A stretch of DNA of 64,000 nucleotides from Symsagittifera roscoffensis (GCF_963678635.1 NW_026970960.1:64501-128500), one strand, 5' to 3'; positions 23,375 through 35,788 are shown, counted from the stretch's first letter. The notes: generated from the sequence alone by a model not told the origin. Translations and numbers: made by a program.

Positions 23375-26300
23375 ATGGATAACTTCAACTTGGATGAATT
23401 GATGGACCTGGCAGAGGCATATGTAGGATCGATGATAGATGCGATCTATCGTCGGCTGATCGATCGAGACTTCGCTCTGGAGGACCCAGAGGTAGTCATG
23501 TTGCTGACCGCCCTGATCAACATCTTGGTGCATGACAACCGTGGGGACCGCCCCACGGAAGTCCTGTTGATGGCAGCATATGGAGAAAGAGGGGTACTAG
23601 ACCGCCCGAACATGAGAGTGATGAGGTGGAGAAACGGGGCTCTCTCAGGGAGTGACTTGGCGAATGAGCCTGGATTGGGAAGTTCTAGGACGTACCAACC
23701 AAGTGAGATGCCAATGCCCTCCAAGCCCAAACCTGGGCTGACGAGAATGCATCGGGAGATGAACAGCGAGGCGACCTCGTCTGGTTCACCACTGAGAGCA
23801 GCTGTGCACCAAAAAGGGGCGAAAGTAGGACAGAAAATTCAGACGAACCAAACCATGCAAGATCTGGATGAGACGAACGATGAACTGAAAAGTACGAAGA
23901 AGGAGCTGGACGAGATGACCAGAAGCATGCTCCAGATGGAGGAAGATCGGGACATGTGGAGAAAGTTGTTTGAAGATTGCAACAAAAGGCAGGGTCAAGA
24001 GATTGAGCGCTTGAGGCAGGAATACAAAGAGCGATCGGAGCAGATGGCGTTGACAACGGCCGTGGAGAAAGTGATACCTGCAAGGGATATTCCTCGTGGG
24101 CAGTCCCCGATGAAGCTCTTGACGCCTCGAGAAATGAGTCAAACAACGGAGACACAGCTCCCAGCAGAGACAAATCGAGTAACAATCCCGGATCCTAGTG
24201 ACACTTTGGGTGACCCCGTCGTGGAACAGACAGTGAGGAAGCTGATAGAGACAGCTGGACGACTGGTCGCTAAAAAGAATGCGCCAGGTTCCGGGGTGAC
24301 TGCACCCTATGGAACGATTGACGACACGGGCAGAGTACGACTCTCCCAGACCGTGATCAGACAAGGGATAAGTGACGTGACACCACTCATGGGGAGCTCG
24401 AGAATCCCAGAGAGGAGAGTACGGAAGATGCCAGCGAAGAAAGTGTCTCGCATAATAGACGTGCAAAAGAATAATCAATTGAAATATAATTTCACGGGAG
24501 TTCCGGAGACAGATCCGAGGGCCTGCTTCAACCGAGCTACTTGGAGTCCGGCAGTAAACCTGCAGCAACCACCACTCGGGACATCTCATCTGATACTGGG
24601 AGACAGCCTGGTCAGGGTGCTGTCGAATTTGAGGACCTCGTGGGTCACCACGGTGATGGCCTTTGGAGGCGCGACGATAGCCCAGTTATATCGAATGGTG
24701 GAACTGATGAATCCAGGGAGGATCCCCAATGTGATGATCTTAGTTGAGACGAATGACATCTCCAGAGGTTCAGATGAGCAGGAAGCACAATGGGAGTCAA
24801 TGATGGTGTGTTTGTTTACTACCCTCTGGCAGAAATTCAATTGCGCTGTACTGACCGTTTGCACTGTGCCAATGAATACGAGAAGCCTGACAGCATCAGG
24901 AAGAAGGCATAACGAGGGAGTCGTCAGGTGGAATAACATCTTGAGGAACCTCGCGAGTCGGAATGCCGGAAGAATGATCCTCATGGACATCGAACATGAG
25001 TTGAGAGCTATGGATCAGGCCAGACTGACCACGGATGGCATCCACTTCGACAGTATCGAAGGACAAGCTTGGTTGAATCGAGTATTCCAAGAGCGGTTGG
25101 ACGAGCTGGAAGCAGAACTCTTTGACACAGGAGTGCTGAAGGAAGAAGGAATGGTGAGTGACGCGGTGATTACCACCTTTGTGCCTCCTAGCTTGGAAAC
25201 ACGCTTGGGTACGGTCCCGGCCGTTACGAACTACAGGCAACAAAGCTCCAGCGAACCAGGTCAAAGGACAGACGTACAGGATCGATTGGGAGAAGCGCCG
25301 ATGAGGAGGACCATCCATCCTAGGAGAAGAATAGGACCTGTCAACCCAATCGAAGAGACAACCAGCACGTCTAGATCGGACACTAGATCGGAGACGACAA
25401 GTACCAGTCGAGAGGAAAGACGTCCGAACAGAGGCTCTTTGATGTGGTCAAGACCCATACCGTCTCCCTGGCATATATACAAAGACGAACTAATGAAGCT
25501 GGATCTCCAGAAAGTAAGCTTCATCGAAGATGCTAGGAGGATGCTGAATGGAGCGACGCTATCCGTCAGCAGATTGTACTCGATAACCGGCGTAGACTGG
25601 TTGATAGCCGCTAGCATAAATTTCAGCTCCACGACGGCCTTGAGATTTGCTGACCTAGAGGGACTGCCGTCTAACAACACAATGGGACCAGTGAATGCGA
25701 GACCATTGCAAGATGTGAGGTTGAATCATGATGAGGGGAATCGTGAAGAGAGACCAGGAAGATTCCTGACGACGAGAGCGCCGATTGGACAACACGTGAA
25801 GATATTCAGGCAGCTGACGACACCCCCTGGTCATGTGAAGGAGAGAGTATACCCAAAACTAGTGAATCAAGATGGTGATGCCCAAAGATATGGCGGATTG
25901 ATAGCGATAAAGAAAGATGAGACCATCTTCGCCGCCTATGACAAAGCAGAAATGAGGAAGGCCAAGATTATGGTAGTAGCGAATTCAGAGTTCGTGCACA
26001 CCTCCAAGTCTCTGTTTTGGCCGGATGTCATAATGTTGGCAGCGGTCGACTTCGACCTACTGCAATCGATATCTATGGCTATAGGGGTGCAAAGACAGAC
26101 GGACATGAACCCAATTACGATTGTGTTTGCTGGCATCAATGACCATCTACACAGTAGAGGTTTTCTGAGCAGACTCAGAGATCCTACAACGGCAGAGAAC
26201 GCTGAATGGCCCGCGATAAAAGATATCCTTGAGTCGATGGGTGAAGTGGTGGATGCGACGAAGGAGGAGTCATTCAGTAAAGTGACACTGAGAGTAGTAT

Positions 26301-28894
26301 TCGCGTTGTCTCCGGGATATGCCAATCTCCCGGATGGACTGAAATTTGGATGCAATCCATGCATTCCATTGGATGCATTCCATTTGGATATCCCGGATGG
26401 AATGCAATTGTGGCCTTACTTTCGGAAGGAAAATATGATGTGATCATATCAGCCTCGAATCGCATGATAGAGATGGAGAACCTGAGGCCACTTAAGGCTG
26501 AACTGCCTGCAGTGTGGTCAGGTATTTCAAACGCGATGAGAGGATTCAAGGACCATGCGCTACACATGTTAGTGTTGGACGAGGTGCTGGGGTTGGAACT
26601 ATCCAACTTCAGTCGACAGCTTAAACTGAAACCGGGAATAGACGACGACCATCGAGTGATCGCGGCGATGTCCAATGACTTATGGTTCCGAGCAATGGAA
26701 GTGGCAGGTGAAGATACAAGAAGGAAAAATTCACTAGAGACGAGAGCTCACTTGGAAGCGATGGTTCTGAGAACCAAGTCGGAAGCCAACCAGTGGCTAC
26801 ACCTGAACCCTAGAGTAGCGGCATTGGGTGCAGATGCTTTTGAGCAAGGCCCCGTGTTGATCACAAAGATACATGCCTACTTGTTGAAGGAGGTGAACCT
26901 GGCGGAAAATGCCGGAGAAAAGACCGCTAAATTTGTGAACAGAATGTGTCAGATTACTCTGGAAACCTTCTGGACCCAGGAAGTGAAGGGACAGGAGGGC
27001 TTTGAAAGGACAGACAGCATGCTAGAAGGGTTGGGAGCCGGATGGACCGCGTCCTTCTTGGCAAAAGTTTACCCGAAAGTCTCGCACTACTTGATAAAAG
27101 AATTCCTCCAAGCAGTAGTGGAAGTATCGATAGTGGAACTAATAGCGTTGTTCGTGACATTTGGAGCAGGGAGTTTCGTGAAGGGACCGGCGTTACTGCT
27201 CACCGATGGAATCCAGAACCTGCGGCTAGACGGACTTCTGACATTGATTGCAATCACCCACGGAAACTTGGGAGGACTGATGAAACTGGCACGTTGTCCA
27301 GAGCAGATGAGAGAGAGAGTGAGGAACCTGGATATGAAGAACAAGATGGAACGGACTCGTGGAACAAGATAAGAGACCTGAGACACACTCTTATCCAATA
27401 TCTCTTGCAAAAAAATCGCTTTGGAACGGGAGAAGACGAGACGATTGAAAGAGAGGAAGATGTTAGACGACATGTCGGAGGCATGCCGCTGTTAACCGAT
27501 CTGAGCTTGGCTATGAGAACCGATCCCTTGGCGCTGATCAGAGGAGTCACGGAGTTCGTGACAGTGATCTATGGACCAGCCGTCACATTTGCGTTCCCTG
27601 ACGTTGAAGTGGAAGCGTATAGGAGGTCGGTGCTGCACCTGAACCTCATATCGGCAGTGGACGGTAAAACACTGAACTGGTGTGAGCAGCACACATTGCG
27701 TGAGCTCATGAGTGAAGATCTGTTATTTGCGAAAATATCGGAGCCAGAGATGACAGTCATCAATTTTGACGATCACTTCCGTGATCGCATGGGAGAAGTA
27801 GAAAGAGGACACATCGAAGTGTTTCCAGAGCTTTGGAATCTGAGACCCTATGACAAAACGAAAGGTGAAATGACCAGAGTGCCTCGCCTCACTGTAGCAT
27901 ATTACAAAGTGAGAGAAGAGACGAAGGACTGGGCGATTATAAGAAGCTGCCGGAGGCAATCCCTGAATTCCCTCTGATAAGAAGGATGTTGCTCGGAGCA
28001 GTCTCCGTGGTACAGACTCCTAGATTGGGAGCATTCGAAGCCAATGAAAGGAGAATAGGGAATTTCGTCGGAACGATGGATCCACACTTTGTAGGGAGAA
28101 ATGCCGCCGTGTTACAATATACACGATTTGCATTCACGGATCAAGCGACGAGAAGGCGAATAAGCAACGCCGCGACTCCCAAGCCTGGAAGATTTGATGA
28201 GGAATGGAAAGGATTAGGCTTAGCTCCGATGAGGATGAGAGGCAGGACCAAACTGCCTGAAGCCTCATTAATCCTGACCAGTGTGAAAAAGGAGATGAAA
28301 GTGGGAGGAATATTGCAGACGAGAACTTTCCTAGCAACCTTCGGCTGCGAAGAAATCAAAGTGGTCCATGGAGAAGAGGAAGATAAATCGGCCGGTACAT
28401 TGCTCATACCGAGATTCCAGGAAGAAGCCGACAATGACGAACAAGGACCATCGAACTCGAACAAGGATAAGTCAGAAGGAGATGACGGACAGGGTGGAAG
28501 CCGTCAAACCGAAGAACCCATGCAACAAGATCAAGCTGGTGGGGAGGACGACAGGGCGTCGACTGGAGGAACATCCAGCCTGGATTTCAATATCTTCAGT
28601 GATCTTGAGAACAATGCAGATACGTTGGAAACGACTGAGCCAGCGGATGAAGGCATCTCGACACTGGAGCCTCCGTCAACCTTTATGGAAATGAAGCGGA
28701 ATTTGCCGGAGAGCAGCTCTCCTGGCAATTCAAGAAATAACGACCAGAGAATCCTCATGGAATCACCTAGGAGGAGAAGAATAGAAGCCTCAGCCAGAGT
28801 ACCTTTCTTGGGAACGCTGCCCGAAGAAGAATGGGAAGTACATCACCGAGACCACGAGAGTAGGACGGGATGCAAACTGGACAGAGTGGCGTAA
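23375..28894 (+). mobile_element. R1 accessory region 1, with SGNH-like domain
   Basis: Coding-like DNA beyond pol, opening MDNFNLDELMDLAEAYVGSM. It has a coiled-coil/charged N-terminal part (to about 24130), an SGNH/GDSL-hydrolase-like domain (about 24580-25140), a Ser/Arg-rich linker, then a helical unrecognised part containing VFAGINDHL (near 26130), and further unrecognised segments ending in an acidic, glutamine-rich tail. There is no signal peptide, glycoprotein pattern or clear membrane anchor, so an envelope role is not supported. Several breaks are present. R3 and R4 carry matching pieces. Confidence 0.75.
24580..25140 (+). other. SGNH/GDSL-hydrolase-like domain
   Basis: The block order matches the SGNH family: block I LILGDSLVR (Ser about residue 411 of the frame starting at 23375), block II glycine in AFGGAT, block III ETND (Asn about 460) and block V DGIHFD (Asp about 554, His about 557), about 145 residues from Ser to His. 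Members are esterases or lipases, or in some animal proteins non-catalytic RNA/protein-binding folds. The substrate cannot be told from sequence. Confidence 0.75.
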
Positions 28895-28899
28895 TGGAA

Positions 28900-31800
28900 G
28901 AAATCTGGACCGTAGTTCAAAGCTATGGGACCCAGTCCATTCTGAAGACGGGTCTCAACCAACCCTTGATGAGAGAAGTCCTTGACAAACTTGATGATTG
29001 TGAAGGGAGACTGAGTGAGTTGTTGATCGACTCGGCCACTGATGAAAGTGAAGCAAATTCTTCCATCAAGATGACACCGCAGGACGATAAAGAAGAGGTA
29101 GTGTATCTGTCAAGAACCAGGAGAGGGACACTGCGATCAAAGTTGGTGATTGATAAAATCAATGCGATGAAAATGAAGTTAGGCAACAGAGTGATGCCGA
29201 GGAGAGTTGGAAAGACGAAGGTGGATTCAGAAATATCGATGAAAGCTGGTAATTCAGCGAAAAGGAAACGAGTTGAGGAGGTCATGGATTTGGGGCAAGT
29301 TGATTATCAACTGCCTGGCACAGATAAAATGTTTACTGATATAGCGATGGTGCCACCCATTCTCATGGCGGGGATAAAGTCAACAGGTTATAAATCCAAA
29401 AGGAGTGACCGCACTCTGACTGGAGCAACCTTAGAAATGGAAATACTCAGCCAATGTGGAGAGAGCACGACGAAAGACTTTAAGCCATCTCCCATGAATC
29501 ACGGAAAGGGAAGTGTCGCAGGACAACTAAAACCAGTGGAATATAACCGACTAACAGTGTCGGAGACTGTGTTGATAGATGAACCCACCGATGGATACAT
29601 GGAGATGTTAGAATACCGAAACTCGGCTAGAGGGTATGTAATGGCCCTGGAAGATGGGAAAGCCATGGAGGGTTATCTGGAAACGATGTTGCAAGGCACC
29701 ACCCTCAAGCAGAAGGCGTACGGGACATTAGCGTCGTCTGACATACAGGCAGAAACGATAGAGCAGTTGGTGAGCCTTCCATGGAAAGCAGTACTATTGA
29801 GGTATTTCGAAGAAGAAATGAGGACTACGCCAAAAATACATGCTCTCGTGGCATTACCTTACATAAGGACAGAATTACTGCCTGGTGCATGATGGGACTG
29901 ACTCGCGAAGAGTATGATTCAGAAGAAAGGAAGAGGTCGAAAGAAGAGAAGGTTTTCCTTATGACGAACCTGGGGGATCTGATAGTCCAGGAGGGAGCAG
30001 CAGTAGCGTGTGCAAAGCGGAGAGACGCTCTCTGTTTCATTCGATTCCTGATAGAGCAGATTTCAGTACCTGCACTGAACACCTGTGTTAAAATGTTGAA
30101 GGAAGGCGATGAGCGAATGAAAGCCTTATTCTTGCTAGCACTGCTGGATATGCAGCAAAGTAAACCGATGAGGGTGAACATGAAAGAACCCGAGGAATTA
30201 GAACCCATCAAAAAGATAGACGAAATCAGGAGATTTTCAAACAAGGAGCTGAGACTCACTAAAGAATCTATGGGAGCATTGCCGAAATCCAGTGAATACT
30301 GTGGACCGATTAAGAAAAAATCGTATAGCTACGTATCCGGGATCATAGGGATAGCGTACAACCCTTTCCTGAGTGAAGACGTACGCGATTGCTTCTTTGA
30401 TTAAGAGCAGGCGGTGTTACTAAGATTCTGGACGTCCAGAATTGTAACGATTAAGAGCGTTAACAATCCACAGGCCAAATTGGGACTGGTCTTGGAAGAA
30501 GAGGTGACTGCACCTTCAGTACCAAAATCTGACAAAAGAGTGGAGTTTGGGTTGGGATTCTCAGATGAATTACTGAGAACGAGCTTGATGGCAGTGTGGG
30601 AATTGATGAGGCCATCATGGAGTCCTAGTCCCAACGCTGACTCAATATTGCGAGCGACACAAGACGTACAGAGGGAACTGAATGCAGACTGTAACCTGCG
30701 TGACCTCAACATCATATATAATGTGATGATAACGGCCTCTAAGAGCAACGGAGAAGATAAAGTGGAGTTGCCTGGCTGGGGACCAGAAGACTGGGTCAAA
30801 CCTGGTAGCTGTCTGGCGGAAGTCTGTGGACTGGAGGGTCACGTTTGTGGAGGTCTGGACTGTGTGAAGACCCTGGAGAAACAACACAAGCAATTGACGG
30901 TATTGTTTGGAAACGTCGTGATGAAAGCAAGAACAGAAACGGAACTGATAGCAGATTGCCATGGAGGAACCGATGTGAATCTAGTGACCGCACTAGGATT
31001 CTACAGCATGTTTGGTTCTTTAGAGTCACTATTGAATCTAGAACAGAAACATGAGATGGTCACAGCCATCAGTGTAGAAGTATTCCCAGGAGTTCTGCAG
31101 ACTGAGCAGAAATACTTAGGAAGATGGAGGGAAGCAATCGAGACGGAAATGAACATTAGACACAGTGAGACTTATTGTAGACCATCAGGAGCACGATATT
31201 TGGTGGGTTCAACATTGGCTTCAATGTGCAAGAGCAGATACCCTGTACATTTCATAGCTGTGGACGTGAAGAGTATGAGAACGATTGTGGATCAAGCCTT
31301 CTCAGTGCGGAAGTGTGTGAGACTGGCGAGAATGTCCGAGAAGTCATACGAGTTGCTATGTAAGATGTTCTCAGCAGTTCCAGAGAGAACCAAAGAAGAA
31401 TTGGAGTCAATATTAGGAAAGAAGTTCATGGGATATGTGAGCGGGAACTTTAGTGACTTCGAGAGGCAGAAACAGAGAGGATCAACTGTCACAGATTACA
31501 ATGCAGTAGATGAGAATGATGAAGACCACCGAGTGATGATGGAAGTGGAACCATTACTGGAAGCTTCGGGAAAACGTAATTGGAGGAGCATCATGTTGAC
31601 ACATGACGTGTTTCCTTGCCACTGCTTGCTGCAGACCTGGTGGTATCCCAAGCGTAGTAATCTGATGTTGATCTGGGACTCTGGAGAGCTGCTCTCCATG
31701 GGTTTATCAGATTCATCACAGCCCGTAACAATAGTGATAGTGGGAGTTATGATGGCGATACGATGGCTGGAAGCTCATGTGAGAGAAAATAACAGACAGG

Positions 31801-32363
31801 AGGCACCGACGAGAGAACAGTTGCGGAAGTTAGATTGTCTAAAAGATTTAGATCTTTTTGAGACAATGTGCAAAATTCTAAACATTCCGATGGAAGTGAA
31901 GAAGATATGGGCCAGAAAACGATTGATGCCATGGTTCAGAGCTAACATGACTGCATGGTTGTACGAATATGCGAAAAAGCATATGTCGAAGCACGGCAGG
32001 GTGTACAGTGAATATCAGCTGGACAATGGAGCAGGAGCTTTTAAGCGAGCTCTCGTGACTCATCGGAATGCAGTGACCACCGCTGTGAAAAGAATTTCCA
32101 GGACGAGTGAACGTAGTGGAAAGGAGAAAGCAGAGATGCTGAAAGAAGATTTGGAGAGAAACGTGACGTTGTGTCTCCACAACAGCTTCTGCAGGAACAG
32201 AGAATCTAGCGTGGATCCCCTACCTTGTTGTAAACAGAGGGTAGAAGAGCAGGAGTGTTGGAGGACGGCTTCCAGCAGCGTCAGGATTGCTAACGACGTG
32301 TTGCAGGATACGGAGACTGAGAGTGCAGAGTCAGTATCACAGGAGGAAGAAATGGAACATTAA
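28900..32363 (+). mobile_element. R1 accessory region 2, unrecognised
   Basis: A second block of coding-like DNA of about 3.4 kb, matched closely by R3 (59842-63329). It starts near MEEIWTVVQSYGTQSILKTG, has a basic central part (KRKRVEEVMD) and a Cys/His-containing part (EVCGLEGHVCGGLDC), and ends in an acidic tail. I recognise no domain. A short hydrophobic stretch (PVTIVIVGVMMAI) is too weak to call a membrane anchor. A few breaks are present. Protein-level similarity to R3 suggests it was once expressed. Confidence 0.6.
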
Positions 32364-33158
32364 TGAATGACCGAAAAACAAGATGCAGAAAGAGACGAAA
32401 TTAGAAGAATTTAGAAGTTTTAGAACTTCTAAACGATGAAAAAAGAAGAGAACAAAGGAGTAATGAAGAAAAAGTTGAAACTCAGAATTGTTTTATGTGT
32501 GTGAAAAAACTCAAGTGAGAAACCAAGCAACCAAGTTGTAATTGGAAACTGAAACATTTAGTTGAGTTTTGAAATTTTTGCATTTATAAAATTGCATTTT
32601 GGTTTTAGTTGAGTGGCTTTAGAGACACTCACTTACTATTTATTTAGAAAGGCTTGAGTAAAGGAGTATATTTAAATATTCCAGCATACATGACTGTTTT
32701 TAATCAGCTAGGAGAACTGATCACTTTGTGGTGACATGGAAGGCTTGAGTAATCTCTCGAAGAGGGAGATTGTTTCATTGTTCTTGCTAGCCACCGAGTT
32801 TCTTAAGTTTAGTATTCAGGACAATAACAAGCAAGATTTCCGAAGGGAGAAGCATAGTAGGATAATTTTAGCAAGCCAACACCTTTTAAATCTAAGAGAA
32901 AAAGTTTGAATCAGGACATTGACATTGGAGGTCAGAAAATATGTTTTATCTTAAGTCATATCCTCAATGTGCAGATTAATGAAAGAATTTGAAGGCTATA
33001 GTGATGTAGTATGATGCCATTTGTATTCTGCAGTGAGTCGATGTGACGTGGATAAAAGTAATTTCGTGCATTTTGTAAATTCTGTTCGATGACACAGTAT
33101 CTATTTTACGAACATTGCGTGATTCAATGAGGACATTGACCGGACTGTCCGGGGAGTA
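32364..33158 (+). other. R1 3' non-coding segment
   Basis: AT-rich, no gene. It ends GGACTGTCCGGGGAGTA next to the 3' LTR; the short GGGGAG may be the polypurine primer for plus-strand synthesis. R3 has the same segment at 59024-59841. Confidence 0.65.
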
Positions 33159-34085
33159 TGTGACATTCGACCAGAATGGCCAAAATGCAATCTCTGCAGA
33201 ATTCGAATTTTTGTAGCAGCGAGCCTTCCGGATTGGTGATTATTAAGAATTGAGAACGTTATTTGAACGATTGAACAAAACGTGAAGGTAAAAGGATTCG
33301 GAAATTGCTGATTTTTAAATTTTCGAAGTGATGACGTAACATTTCTGAGAAACGTCAGAAACGGCCATTTTGGCAAAAAGGTCGAAGAAAAACAGAACAA
33401 CTTTAGCTGCGATCACGAGAAGTACGGAAATTGTGAGAAAAAACGACAACAAATCGCAGAGTTAACAGAGAGCAATCCGAGTTGCAACTATTGTGTCGCT
33501 ACAATAGTTGCAAGGCCGTTGCAGACAACGGTGAAGGGTGGAGGATAGCCTTCCGGATTACGAAGAAATCAAGATTAACGAGCTTGATTCAGTGGATTCA
33601 AGAATCCGGAAGGGTTTCGGGATTGAAACTTTTATCCTTTTATATAAACTTTTAGCTTCCCTATTATGTCCTGAATTGAATTTAATTAACATCCGAATTC
33701 ATTCTACTAAGATGAGAAGCTAGGAGTTGGGGGAAAGGGTTGATCCATCTTCGATGGAGATGATGATTTTTATCTACTGAACAAAAACAATAATAATTCA
33801 ATAAGTAGTTGTAGCCTTGTTTTTAGGAGTGACCTCGTGGTCTGGTTATACTGAGACCCAGCCATGAGCTCACTATTTCTGCATGTAATTAAGTTAATTT
33901 GAGTGTTTTGACCGAAGCCGAAAGCAGTAACGTTTTTTGTCGACCCGATGATAGAAAAGACCACCGAAAGTACTGGCTTGGTAGAGACGGTTAAAAGCAT
34001 ATAAAGCTCTGTTTAGACGTTAGCCAGTCGTCTTAGGACTTAGTTTTATTTTCCGTCGATATGTATCTTCCGGGCGAATGTTACA
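33159..34085 (+). repeat. R1 3' LTR
   Basis: 927 bp, TGTGACATTCG to CGAATGTTACA, direct repeat of 9476-10401 with about 25 differences by eye. It includes the hairpin at 33482-33513 and module M1 at 33547-33615. Polinton polymerase sequence resumes directly after it. Confidence 0.92.
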
Positions 34086-34712
34086 TTTTGTACAGAGTAA
34101 ATGCGATTTTTCGAACAAAGTATTGTTTTCGTGTGCATAGTAATACCGATATTCTCCCGTTTCGACATTACGGAGAGCAAATCCAAGAGCAATATTGATT
34201 TTTGCAGCGGAATCTAGCTTGTTGAAGACTTCTTCAAGCTTCTCGTTGATAATCTTGGTATCTAACTTTGACATTTGAAAGTTAAATACCTTATGCCTCC
34301 CATTCTCCATCTCAGTGTCCACCAAGAAATGCTGACAAGCACTCAACTCCTCTTTGAGTTTCTCTCCATCTTCCCCTTCCTCCTCCACAATCTTGTTCAA
34401 GTCTGCCACCGTATCACTTGGTTTCCGTTGTTTCGCCCCATGTTCTTTTCTCCGATGTTGTTGGAGAGAGTAGTAACTCGGAAACTCCTGCTCACAAGAC
34501 GAGCAAACCGTTGATTGCTTGGAAGTTGATGGAGCATGTTTTTTGGCCACGTGATAATTCATTTCTTGTTTATTGTAAGTGAAATACTTACAATCAGGAC
34601 AAGAAATAATCCCTGCTTGACAGCTTTTGCGGTGTCGAGCCGCATGTTGACGAACATACATGTTTCCACAATCCCCACACTGCACTTTCTCGTTTCTATT
34701 CAGCGACGGCAC
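34086..34712 (-). mobile_element. Polinton DNA polymerase B, N-terminal zinc-finger part
   Basis: On the minus strand from ATG at 34712: MPSLNRNEKVQCGDCGNMYV, then three C2H2-like fingers (CGDCGNMYVRQHAARHRKSC, CPDCKYFTYNKQEMNYHVAKKH, CSSCEQEFPSYYSLQQHRRKEH), an acidic helix and the start of the region leading to the polymerase. N-terminal fingers of this type occur on Maverick polymerases. The rest of the gene is at 5758-9475, separated by R1, which lies antisense to it. Confidence 0.8.
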
Positions 34713-35042
34713 CTAAAAATGGGAAGCTGTTAGTACTTGGTACATATCAAATTGGGAGATTTGAAATGTTCCAAAAAATTTAGCAAAAAAAATTTTTACT
34801 TACTTTGAATTGTTAAAAATATTTGAAATTTATTTCAAGTAGTTAATCAAAGTATAGAGCAGTTGCTTTTAACGTAAAAGAAAATCAGAATGAAATAAGT
34901 TTTTTTTTGCTTTTTATCAACTAATCAGAATTGAGTATTTTTTTAGTAACACTGTTTGATGGAAATCAACCAATCAGAATTCAGCATTTTCTAAAAGTGA
35001 ATTGTTTATTTTTTTTTAAAAACCTTAGTCATTATTTGAAAA
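34713..35042. promoter_or_regulatory. Divergent promoter region of the Polinton with CCAAT box
   Basis: 330 bp of AT-rich DNA between the minus-strand polymerase and the plus-strand gene at 35043. It contains ACCAATCAGAATT (34969-34981) and two weaker AATCAGAAT repeats. The first recurs in reverse at 35963-35975. CCAAT boxes are NF-Y sites in animals; use here is an inference. Confidence 0.45.
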
Positions 35043-35630
35043 ATGTCTATCAAAAAACATTTGAGCTTCCTCGAGTTACTTTATAAGAAAAAAGAAAAAA
35101 TTCCAATTGATTTTCTTATTGATAAAATAGATGCTGACTCTTACTTTTTTCAAAATTTTTTGGACGTCGTTATTGTACAAAATAGAGTTATCCGACTAAG
35201 TAAAGGTCTCTTCAGAGAAACTTACTCAATCAAAGAGTTTACTTTTGACTCACATATTGCGTATCAAAGTTTTAAACTTACGGCTGAATTACAACTCACA
35301 AGGAAAGAAATTTTGTTTATTCTCGAGAATTTGAAATTGATTAAAAAGTCGTACGATAATATATCAAAAACTCTTTTTATCCCCTATCGAAAACCCAAAT
35401 TTGTAAAAACACCTCAGCAAAGTTCTTTATTCCTTCATTTCTTTAAAGGTTTTCAAAGTTCAAAATCCTGCTTGATTCGGTTTGGAATCAGATTTCCAGA
35501 AGTCTGCTTTGAAAAATTCGTCAAATTTGAGTTATCTTCCCAAATATACATAAAAATTAAAGAACTTGACTGTCTACTTAAAAATCAGCAATTTCTCATT
35601 AATTACATACAAAAAATTCAATTAACTTGA
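35043..35630 (+). CDS. Polinton protein of unknown function, 195 aa
   Basis: An open frame from ATG 35043, lysine-, phenylalanine- and leucine-rich with no recognised motif. It looks like two similar-sized helical/beta halves (IPIDFLIDKIDAD; LTRKEILFILENLKLIKK). It is the first gene rightward of the divergent promoter and its stop overlaps the next ATG (TGATG), suggesting coupled expression. It could be a DNA-binding or replication accessory factor, but nothing in the sequence shows that. Confidence 0.6.
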   Translation: MSIKKHLSFLELLYKKKEKIPIDFLIDKIDADSYFFQNFLDVVIVQNRVIRLSKGLFRETYSIKEFTFDSHIAYQSFKLTAELQLTRKEILFILENLKLIKKSYDNISKTLFIPYRKPKFVKTPQQSSLFLHFFKGFQSSKSCLIRFGIRFPEVCFEKFVKFELSSQIYIKIKELDCLLKNQQFLINYIQKIQLT

Positions 35631-35788
35631 TGAAAAAAGTTGCAGATATGTTACTTTTATTAATTTTTTTCCTTTTGTTACTTATATCAGCAATATTTCC
35701 TATTTTTACATCAAACAACTTTTGGTCATTTATTTTTGCAATTTTTTTTGTGTACATTTTTACTTCTTTGGAAGATTCAAGTCCTTAA
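35630..35788 (+). CDS. Small two-helix membrane protein, 52 aa
   Basis: ATG at 35630 overlaps the upstream stop (TGATG). The product begins MKKVADMLLLLIFFLLLL, has a first hydrophobic helix of about 17 residues, a short SNN turn, then a second hydrophobic stretch (FWSFIFAIFFVYIF) and an acidic tail (LEDSSP). The overlap, hydrophobic hairpin and location in a dense gene block support a real gene. Its role is unknown; small membrane proteins recur in Polintons. Confidence 0.5.
   Translation: MKKVADMLLLLIFFLLLLISAIFPIFTSNNFWSFIFAIFFVYIFTSLEDSSP

Larger units (their letters stand above)
9476..34085 (+). mobile_element. R1: complete-length giant Ty3/gypsy-type LTR retrotransposon
   Basis: A 24.6-kb element with two direct LTRs (9476-10401 and 33159-34085). 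Each LTR begins TGTGACATTCG and ends CGAATGTTACA. Internal order: leader of about 3 kb, gag, pol, accessory region 1, accessory region 2, 3' non-coding. Pol order RT-RNase H-integrase makes it Ty3/gypsy-like. It sits antisense inside the Polinton polymerase gene; both flanks show a T run, consistent with a short target duplication that cannot be set exactly. The LTRs differ at roughly 25 places by eye (about 97% alike), so the insertion is fairly young but not new. It carries about eight to ten breaks. Confidence 0.9.

Noticed and set aside
28900-32363. Accessory region 2 as a retroviral envelope gene
   Set aside because: No signal peptide, no cleavage-site/fusion-peptide pattern and no convincing membrane anchor.
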